Below are positions 41,149 through 46,816 of a stretch of 46,816 nucleotides of DNA, piece after piece. This DNA comes from Bacteroidota bacterium. Its GTDB lineage: Bacteria; Bacteroidota; Rhodothermia; Rhodothermales; JAHQVL01. The notes under the pieces are model-generated. The model saw nothing but the letters and a program-made list of their open reading frames with translations, did no database searches and was not told where the DNA came from. The translations under genes and the position numbers were made by a program. How positions within the stretch are numbered: position 1 is the first letter of the stretch; every line of letters starts with the position of its first letter. The stretch spans positions 1 through 46,816 of the forward strand of contig JBCCIM010000022.1 of the NCBI GenBank assembly GCA_039111535.1, in the 5' to 3' direction.

Positions 41149-41586
41149 ATGGCAGCTGCAAAAAGTGGTGATACAGTACTTGTCCACTATCGCGGTGAGC
41201 TCGAAGATGGCTCAATTTTCGATCAGTCAACAGAAGACGATCCATTACAGTTTACTGTTGGCAGCGGCATGCTGATTCCGGATTTTGAAGCAGCCGTACT
41301 CGATATGGAAGTAGGAGATGCAAAAACCATTAACATCGAAGCTGCCAACGCTTACGGTGTTGTACGGGAAGACCTGATCATCAGCGTAAACAGGAGTGAA
41401 TTCCCGCCACACATCGACCCACAAGTTGGACAGCAACTGCAACTCACCCAGCCAGACGGCAACCCCCTCGTTGTTAAAATCAGCGAAGTCTCAGACGAAG
41501 CTGTCGTGCTTGACGCCAACCATGTTTTGGCCGGCAAAGACCTTACATTCGAAATCAAGCTGGTTGATATCGTAACAGGTGAATAA
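41149..41586 (+). CDS. SlyD-like FKBP-type peptidyl-prolyl isomerase
   Basis: A 145-residue cytoplasmic FKBP of the SlyD/FkpB type. The isomerase part has VHYRGELEDGSIFDQS and IPDFEAAVLDMEVGD, and an inserted chaperone (IF) region lies at about 65-125 (ANAYGVVREDLIISVNRSEF to VVLDANHVLAGKDL). It lacks the histidine-rich metal tail of E. coli SlyD. It should catalyse prolyl isomerisation and hold unfolded chains. It is tail-to-tail with the first barrel-protein gene (4-bp gap), and its upstream leader holds a strong hairpin. Confidence 0.92.
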   Translation: MAAAKSGDTVLVHYRGELEDGSIFDQSTEDDPLQFTVGSGMLIPDFEAAVLDMEVGDAKTINIEAANAYGVVREDLIISVNRSEFPPHIDPQVGQQLQLTQPDGNPLVVKISEVSDEAVVLDANHVLAGKDLTFEIKLVDIVTGE

Positions 41587-41590
41587 CAGC

Positions 41591-42781
41591 TTACGGGCTA
41601 CCCATCGGCTTTGTCAGATGGTGTAGCGCTGCAAGCGCCAGCGTTGTCGCCAACAACGGATCGTTTTCTTTGTTTGGCGCACCAAGCGGATTCATGTACG
41701 AACCGTCTACGCGGACGTGTGCGGCCAACAGGTTGTGCATTTCAGTGCGCTTTCCATCGGGCCATCCAAACGTCGCATACACTTCCGCCCGAACCGCCAG
41801 GTGGTAAAAGAACATCACTTTATCCCAAGCCGCAGGCGTATCTTGTGGAATGCCTGCGGGATAGGCTAGGGTATCATGTCGTGCAAGCCAGCTTAACGCA
41901 TCCTGTACCGCCGGCGCATCGTGGTTAACACCCAACGCATGGAGTGCCAGCAAGCCGTCACAAGTGGCTGTTGCATAACCATGGAAGACGGCAACACTAT
42001 CAGCTTGCGTCACTTCGCCTTTGTTGGCCAGAAACACTGCTGGTGCATAGTGGAAGCCGCCATCATAGAACAGCGTGTCAGCGCTGGCAAGCCAGTGTCG
42101 ATTCTGGAGTTGCGCGAGAAATGCGCTGGCTGCATCCCGGTCATATGTGCCGGCGCTTGCCCGCAAGGCCTGAAGCACCCGACGCGTGTGAGACAAGTCG
42201 ACGTGCCCAACCTGACCATACACCAAACGCTGCTCTCCAAATCCCCAGCCCCCATACGCAGCGTGCCCAGCAGTAATACCGCGCGACCCGGCAAATTGCT
42301 GGGCACGCAAATACGTCTTCATTTGGCTAATACGATCTTTGTCGACAGGATCGCTCATTGCTGTAAGGACGCGCAATCCGTAAGACGTGGCGTAGTTGGG
42401 ATATTCCAGCAACAAAGGATCTGAAAAACCCAGGGCGCCAGCTGAATTGATTTGCTCCCGCATAAAACGTAGCGCATCCGCAGTAGCTACTTTTTGGGTG
42501 CGGGATGGTGATCGCGCTACTTCAAGGAGATGATAGAGGAGAAACGGCGTATAGGCAGCCCCTCCTTTTAATAAACCGTGGGTACGGCTGTGCCACCCGC
42601 CATCATCAGCCTGTTGCGTCCACAGATACGCAGCGGCCCGTGATTTGAGTTCAAGGGCTTGATCATATTCAGGAAACAACGCCGGCTGCTTTGGGTCGGC
42701 GCAACACAATAAAAAAAGCAGGAGGAGCGGCAAGAAAGCCACTCCTCCGCTTTGAAACACATATATGCCCTCAGCCCTCAT
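41591..42781 (-). CDS. Exported squalene-cyclase-like (prenyltransferase alpha/alpha-barrel repeat) lipoprotein
   Basis: A 396-residue protein with an N-terminal lipoprotein-like signal (FLPLLLLFLLCC, then ADPKQ). The mature part has repeats of the terpene cyclase/prenyltransferase barrel type: WTQQADDGGWHSRTHG with a QW-like motif, then GGAAYTPFLLYHLLE, YGGWGFGEQR and ATCDGLLALHALGV. No DxDD acid motif of squalene-hopene cyclases is seen, and the signal puts it outside the cytoplasm, so enzymatic cyclisation is doubtful. Its ATG shares one base with the stop of the next barrel protein gene (TAATG), so the two are translationally coupled. Function unknown. Confidence 0.75.
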   Translation of the reverse strand: MRAEGIYVFQSGGVAFLPLLLLFLLCCADPKQPALFPEYDQALELKSRAAAYLWTQQADDGGWHSRTHGLLKGGAAYTPFLLYHLLEVARSPSRTQKVATADALRFMREQINSAGALGFSDPLLLEYPNYATSYGLRVLTAMSDPVDKDRISQMKTYLRAQQFAGSRGITAGHAAYGGWGFGEQRLVYGQVGHVDLSHTRRVLQALRASAGTYDRDAASAFLAQLQNRHWLASADTLFYDGGFHYAPAVFLANKGEVTQADSVAVFHGYATATCDGLLALHALGVNHDAPAVQDALSWLARHDTLAYPAGIPQDTPAAWDKVMFFYHLAVRAEVYATFGWPDGKRTEMHNLLAAHVRVDGSYMNPLGAPNKENDPLLATTLALAALHHLTKPMGSP

Positions 42782-44118
42782 TAGTCTGCCTGCTGCACAA
42801 GCAGTTCGCGATCACGGTCGGCCAGCATCGCCATAATAACCGCAGTTGTGCAAAAAACCGGACTCGTAATGCAATGGTGACCGGCCCAGCTTCCGTCTTC
42901 GTTCTGGATTCTGGCCAGCAGGTTATGTAAGCGAGCATACCACATTTCCCAATCTTCACCCCCCGTGACCACAAGAGATTCGCTCGTCATCATATGGCTT
43001 AGGAATTCTTCGCCACCGTTGTTGCCAAATCCTTTCAGAACTTCGTCATCCTTGAGCATTTGCCGCGTTGCTACATTTTGGGCATAGGCTTCTTCAAGCC
43101 GTTTTGCCTCTTCAGCATCGACACCCAGTTGCTCAAGGGCCTGGGGGCTCATGATTACATCCTCATCGAGCCGACCATCGCGTTTGCCTTGTTCAACAAG
43201 TTCTTGTGCCTTGCGTGCTTCTTTCGCTGTAGCGCGCTGGTTACTTGTAATGGTGTACAACGAGATTCCTGCTGCGCTTTCCGTTTTAACGCTGCCGGTC
43301 TGTGCATCCACATTACTTTTCTGGTACGCCCGCGATCTTTCGAGTACTTTTTTATCTATTTCAACGCCGGCTTCATCAGCAAATTCCAACGCGTTGTTTG
43401 CCATAGCAGACTGCAATACAGCAGCCCAACCACCCCGATCATTCCAACTGCCGTCGGCACTCTGCGCGGCTGCCAGTTTATCCAGACAGGTCTGCAACAC
43501 GGCGCGTACGCGGTTTTCGAGTACAGGACGGTCATCCAGCGTTGGCAAAACACGGGTAAACAGTTGAGCAGCCATCGAAACGTCGATGTTTTGACCGAGT
43601 TTGGCCTGGGGTTGTGTCCCTGATATGGATGTAATGCTGGGCCCCTCTTTCGGGTGCGCCTCAACAAGTTCTACCATAAACAACAACGCTTTTTCGAGGT
43701 TTTCGCTGTACGGGCCCTTGTCGAGTGTATTGCCGGCACGGAGCAACGCCATCGCAGAAAACGCTGTTGTTGCAGGATCTACCTGCACTTCGCGTGGGTC
43801 ACGGATGTCTTGCCGCGCGTGCGCGCCGGCGCCCCACCCACCATTGTCAAACTGCGCTGCGACAAGCCATGCAAGGCCACGCTCAACAAAAGCCGGCATA
43901 GGCTTCACATCTTCGTCTGGATGAATAAACGTAACCGGAGAGACGGTATGGGTGCCAGGTTGCCCAGCAGGCTGTGTAACAGGAAATGAAGCAGGGGTTA
44001 GGGGCGAAGACACCAGGTCGTAAGAAGTAACAATCTTTGGGCTATCCACAGCGCTCCATACGCCAAAGGAAGCCACAGCAAGCCCAAGGCCCGCCAGAAT
44101 TAAATGTGCTGGTTTCAT
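42781..44118 (-). CDS. Exported squalene-cyclase-like barrel-repeat protein
   Basis: From the ATG at 44118 the protein has 445 residues with an N-terminal anchor or signal (MKPAHLILAGLGLAVASFGV). Repeat-like stretches are GLAWLVAAQFDNGGWGAG, VQVDPATTAFSAMALLRAG, SADGSWNDRGGWAAVLQSAMA and NEDGSWAGHHCITSPVFCTT, which are QW-type units of the alpha/alpha barrel shared by squalene cyclases, complement C3-like and alpha-2-macroglobulin domains. A charged helical insert (about 290-360) interrupts the repeats. It comes first in a two-gene unit with the other barrel protein. An in-frame GTG at 44127 is less likely as start. Role unknown; a scaffold or sensor in the cell envelope is possible. Confidence 0.75.
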   Translation of the reverse strand: MKPAHLILAGLGLAVASFGVWSAVDSPKIVTSYDLVSSPLTPASFPVTQPAGQPGTHTVSPVTFIHPDEDVKPMPAFVERGLAWLVAAQFDNGGWGAGAHARQDIRDPREVQVDPATTAFSAMALLRAGNTLDKGPYSENLEKALLFMVELVEAHPKEGPSITSISGTQPQAKLGQNIDVSMAAQLFTRVLPTLDDRPVLENRVRAVLQTCLDKLAAAQSADGSWNDRGGWAAVLQSAMANNALEFADEAGVEIDKKVLERSRAYQKSNVDAQTGSVKTESAAGISLYTITSNQRATAKEARKAQELVEQGKRDGRLDEDVIMSPQALEQLGVDAEEAKRLEEAYAQNVATRQMLKDDEVLKGFGNNGGEEFLSHMMTSESLVVTGGEDWEMWYARLHNLLARIQNEDGSWAGHHCITSPVFCTTAVIMAMLADRDRELLVQQAD

Positions 44119-44424
44119 AAGATGCACCGATCATAAGTTTGTGAATATCGGGGCCGGGAGAATTGTATTTTCCTGATGATGTGTTCTTCCAGGAAATGAG
44201 TGCACGTACCAACTCTCGCATCAAAGTCTTCATACATGCTTCCAAAAGAAGTATCATGTTAACGGTGCCAATGCGACGAATATTGCTCAAAAACGGAACG
44301 TATCCCAAAAAAATCTGTTGTCAGGGGCGATCTAGTTGCACATAATTCGCATGATTAGTATCGACTGTGCCTGGTTGCAAATCCGTTCAGGCAGCAACTG
44401 GAAACAGAAACCATTTCGTTTCAC
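44119..44424. other. Intergenic region, divergent promoters
   Basis: This gap lies between the leftward barrel-protein pair and the rightward small outer-membrane protein. An inverted repeat TTTCCTG (44169-44175) / CAGGAAA (44190-44196) with a 14-base spacer is present about 50 bp upstream of the barrel-protein start and could be an operator. No RNA gene or convincing open frame was seen. Confidence 0.4.
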
Positions 44425-44982
44425 ATGTCAAAACTTCTGGCTTATTTATTTTTACTTGCAGCCTTTGTACTTCCCCAGGAAGGGCATGGACAGGTACTAA
44501 AAAAAGCATCGACAATCCCCGGGGGAGATTTTGCGCTCAGCGCTGCTCCAGCCGTTTACATGGATGGCGGCACCAACGATATAGGGCTCTTTCTTTACGG
44601 TCAATACGGGCTTGGCAGTAACACCAATTTTCGTGTGCGTGCGGGCTTTTTTGAGGCGGACAATTACATCGGGGGCAACTTTGAATGGACCTTGCGCCGA
44701 AGTGGGCCATCTTTCACGTTCTCACTCGGCGGCCATTACGTTAATGACCCAGCAGCCGATGTGACATTCAACTTAACGGTACCATTGAATAAAAACGTCG
44801 ACCTGTACGGCGGACTCGATGCCGACCTTATTGTTGATGACGACCCCGACCTGCCACTGTGGACCTTCCTTGGCTTTTCCTACAGCGTTTTGGACCACGT
44901 TGATGTCCTGCTAGAATTCAACGCAGGAATTGTTGAAATTGCACCACACATTCTCTCGTCAGGTTTTGTTTTTTATTTTTAA
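44425..44982 (+). CDS. Small outer-membrane beta-barrel-like protein, unknown
   Basis: A 185-residue protein with a signal peptide (MSKLLAYLFLLAAFVLPQEG, ending near HGQ). The mature part shows alternating polar/hydrophobic strands (FLYGQYGLGSNTNFRVRAG, FTFSLGGHYV, LDHVDVLLEFNAGIVEI) and ends in aromatic residues (GFVFYF), the usual end of an outer-membrane barrel. About eight strands are likely. No family name recognised. It stands 112 bp upstream of the TRAP solute-binding gene and in the same direction. Confidence 0.7.
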   Translation: MSKLLAYLFLLAAFVLPQEGHGQVLKKASTIPGGDFALSAAPAVYMDGGTNDIGLFLYGQYGLGSNTNFRVRAGFFEADNYIGGNFEWTLRRSGPSFTFSLGGHYVNDPAADVTFNLTVPLNKNVDLYGGLDADLIVDDDPDLPLWTFLGFSYSVLDHVDVLLEFNAGIVEIAPHILSSGFVFYF

Positions 44983-45094
44983 TTGACGACTTTTGAGAAA
45001 TTGATCCTGCTTCCTACACACGATCATTAGTGCAGGAGATAGAGGGGAACGGACCGGAATGATCTGACGGGAAGCACACCCCACTTTGTGTACG

Positions 45095-46219
45095 ATGGAA
45101 AGACGTAAGTTTATCAAAAAATCCGCGCTTGCCGTTACGGCAGGCGGACTTGTCGCCGGATGTAGCAGCGAATCCACCGGCAGTGCCGATGCGCCCGCTA
45201 TCATAACCCAGCCAAACCTGCGCTGGCGGCTTATCTCAAGTTTCCCAAGATCGCTGGACACCATTTTTGGAGCAGCTGAGGTTTTTTCTCAGCGCGTGCA
45301 CGCCCTCACGGATGGGCGATTCGACATACGTGTGTACCCTGCCGGCGAAATTGTACCCTACGACCAGGTACTGGAATCGGTACAAAAAGGTACCGTACAG
45401 ATGGGCCATGCGGCCAGCTACTACTTCAAGGGAAAAAATCCGGCGCTGCCTTTCGACTGTAGCGTTCCGTTTGGCCTTACAGCCCGGCAACAGAATGCCT
45501 GGATGTACCACGGAGGCGGACTCGAGCTTATGCGAGAGTTGTTTAGCGACTTTAATGTCGTCAATTTCCCCGGTGGAAATACTGGCACACAGATGGGCGG
45601 CTGGTTCAGGAAAGAAATCAACGGACTGGCAGATTTGCGTGGGTTGAAAATGCGCATCCCGGGCCTGGGTGGCGAAGTGATGGATCGACTTGGCGTGGGC
45701 GTTGAGCAAATCGCCGGCGGCGAAGTGTACCCCGCGCTCGAACGAGGCGCGATCGATGCCGCAGAATGGGTTGGGCCGTACGACGATGAAAAACTCGGCT
45801 TTTACAAAGTTGCCCGCTATTACTACTATCCGGGATGGTGGGAGCCAGGCCCCGCATTGACGTTTTACATCAACCAGGATGAATGGGCCAAACTACCCAA
45901 GGTTTACCAGGAAGCCGTGACAACAGCTTCCACAGCAGCCTCTACGGCAATGCAAACAAGCTATGATGCCAAGAACCCACCAGCGTTTGCCCGGCTATTG
46001 GCAGAAGGCGTACAGGTCCGTCCTTTTCCGGCAGACATGATGGCTGCAGCTGAAAAGCATGCATTCGAAATTATGGAAAGTCAGGCAGCATCCGATGCTA
46101 CGTATAACAAAGTCTTCACTGCTTTCAAGGAATTCCGCGAACAGTCTTATCGATGGTTTGCCGCAGCAGAGAATACATATGCTACTTATGCCTTTCGGGA
46201 CAAGCTTCCTGCTACATGA
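45095..46219 (+). CDS. TRAP transporter solute-binding protein, TakP-like (DctP family)
   Basis: From the ATG at 45095 the protein has 374 residues; an in-frame TTG at 45086 adds only three. It starts with a twin-arginine signal (MERRKFIKKSALAVTAGG, then lipobox AGC). The DctP fold is shown by RFDIRVYPAGEI, NPALPFDCSVPFGLT, GLKMRIPGLGGEVMDRLG and EVYPALERGAIDAAEWVGPY followed by YYYPGWWE, a run very like TakP, which binds 2-oxo acids such as pyruvate. No DctQ/DctM membrane genes are next to it in the window; the following gene is LOG. It may be an orphan binding protein that shares permeases encoded elsewhere. Confidence 0.9.
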   Translation: MERRKFIKKSALAVTAGGLVAGCSSESTGSADAPAIITQPNLRWRLISSFPRSLDTIFGAAEVFSQRVHALTDGRFDIRVYPAGEIVPYDQVLESVQKGTVQMGHAASYYFKGKNPALPFDCSVPFGLTARQQNAWMYHGGGLELMRELFSDFNVVNFPGGNTGTQMGGWFRKEINGLADLRGLKMRIPGLGGEVMDRLGVGVEQIAGGEVYPALERGAIDAAEWVGPYDDEKLGFYKVARYYYYPGWWEPGPALTFYINQDEWAKLPKVYQEAVTTASTAASTAMQTSYDAKNPPAFARLLAEGVQVRPFPADMMAAAEKHAFEIMESQAASDATYNKVFTAFKEFREQSYRWFAAAENTYATYAFRDKLPAT

Positions 46220-46794
46220 TTAAGAAAAACATCTGCGTTTACTGTTCATCCAGCAATTTACTGGACGACATTTATTACCTCGAAGCCCGACTGCTCGGCC
46301 AGCTTATGGCAAAACAGGGCTACGGCCTTGTTTATGGAGGCGGCAATGTGGGATTGATGGGGGTTATCGCAAAAGCCGTACATGAAAGCGACGGCTATGT
46401 GTATGGCGTGATTCCTCAAGCCCTCAAAGACCGTGAAGGCGTCGCCTACGAAATAGCTGACGAGTTGGTTGTTACTGATTCGCTTCGAGAGCGTAAAGCC
46501 CTGATGTTCGATAAATCCCAGGCCTTTATCACATTGCCTGGCGGCATAGGCACGCTGGAGGAATTGCTGGAGACCTTAACGCTAAAACAATTGGGCTACC
46601 ACAATGCCCCAATGGTGATTGTCAACACCGACGGATTTTACAATTCTTTGCTTGCGTTGCTCAGCGAGCTTCTTGAAAAGCGGTTTGTCAAAGCCTCATT
46701 CCCGGAGCTGTTCACTGTTGTAGAAAACGTGAGAGAAGCCATGGTGTACATCAATTCGACGTTTGAGCCAATCTCAACGGACGGAAGCGCCTAG
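46216..46794 (+). CDS. LOG family protein (cytokinin-nucleoside-monophosphate phosphoribohydrolase-like, TIGR00730)
   Basis: A 192-residue protein of the LOG family. Landmarks are VYCSSSN (8-14), LVYGGGNVGLMG (38-49), RERK near 91-94 and the signature LPGGIGTLEE (107-116). LOG enzymes cut the ribose-phosphate from cytokinin nucleotides or other nucleoside monophosphates. The ATG at 46216 overlaps the stop of the TRAP gene by 4 bp (ATGA), so the two are translationally coupled. The link between a TRAP binding protein and LOG has no obvious functional reason. Confidence 0.93.
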   Translation: MIKKNICVYCSSSNLLDDIYYLEARLLGQLMAKQGYGLVYGGGNVGLMGVIAKAVHESDGYVYGVIPQALKDREGVAYEIADELVVTDSLRERKALMFDKSQAFITLPGGIGTLEELLETLTLKQLGYHNAPMVIVNTDGFYNSLLALLSELLEKRFVKASFPELFTVVENVREAMVYINSTFEPISTDGSA

Positions 46795-46816
46795 CGCCTA
46801 CTCTGCTTGCAAAGAC

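Noticed and set aside
1-46816. tRNA or rRNA genes
   Set aside because: No T-loop or anticodon-stem patterns or rRNA-like conserved stretches were seen on either strand by eye; a covariance search would be decisive.

Overview
The window looks like chromosomal DNA from a member of the Bacteroidota/Rhodothermota branch, probably marine and free-living. The evidence is two proteins that end in a type IX secretion (Por) sorting domain, a TonB-dependent receptor with an N-terminal carboxypeptidase-regulatory-like domain, many lipoproteins, and mostly weak or absent Shine-Dalgarno sequences. The palindrome GCCGGC is strikingly frequent (23 copies counted by eye in the first 8.3 kb). I saw no tRNA, rRNA, CRISPR array, transposase or phage gene.

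Region 1 (137-6977, leftward) is the most interesting part. Five genes in a row encode, in transcription order, a FAAL-like acyl-AMP ligase, a PaaK-family aryl-CoA ligase, a membrane-bound O-acyltransferase fused to an SGNH domain, a small acyl carrier protein and a DUF98-type chorismate pyruvate-lyase. This resembles the D-alanylation system DltABCD (adenylating enzyme, carrier, MBOAT, SGNH protein), but with a built-in source of 4-hydroxybenzoate. I infer a system that makes, activates and exports an aryl acyl group onto a cell-surface acceptor. I know of no described system with exactly this set.

Region 2 (7.4-14 kb, leftward) holds a P-loop kinase-like protein, two FKBP-type prolyl isomerase lipoproteins, a radical SAM protein of the PA0069/Rv2578c family with a palindromic operator-like site at its start, and a large TonB-dependent receptor.

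Region 3 (14.2-21.9 kb) holds a secreted beta-propeller protein, aconitase, a bidirectional terminator followed by a 7-bp tandem repeat, a BP74-like lipoprotein, a glycosylasparaginase-type hydrolase and a serine beta-lactamase-like hydrolase.

Region 4 (21.9-25.9 kb) is a hyuA-hyuB (hydantoinase/oxoprolinase) pair. The two genes are separated by an unusual 243-bp AT-rich gap with two perfect DnaA boxes and one near match, a candidate replication origin or DnaA-titration site.

Region 5 (26-36 kb) holds an unknown lipoprotein with an internal duplication, an M1 aminopeptidase, a TRIC/YicG-type membrane protein, a VIT/vWA type IX cargo protein, and a pair made of a cytochrome-DUF1549-DUF1553 protein and a Tat-exported DUF1501 protein.

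Region 6 (36-46.8 kb) holds a DUF1801 protein, ribokinase, a CheR-PAS-PAS signalling protein, an M19 dipeptidase, a SlyD-like isomerase, two translationally coupled exported squalene-cyclase-like barrel proteins, a small outer-membrane protein, and a TakP-like TRAP solute-binding protein overlapping a LOG-family phosphoribohydrolase. Divergent and tail-to-tail arrangements are common and most transcription units are short. Outside the first five genes the content is mixed housekeeping and accessory.
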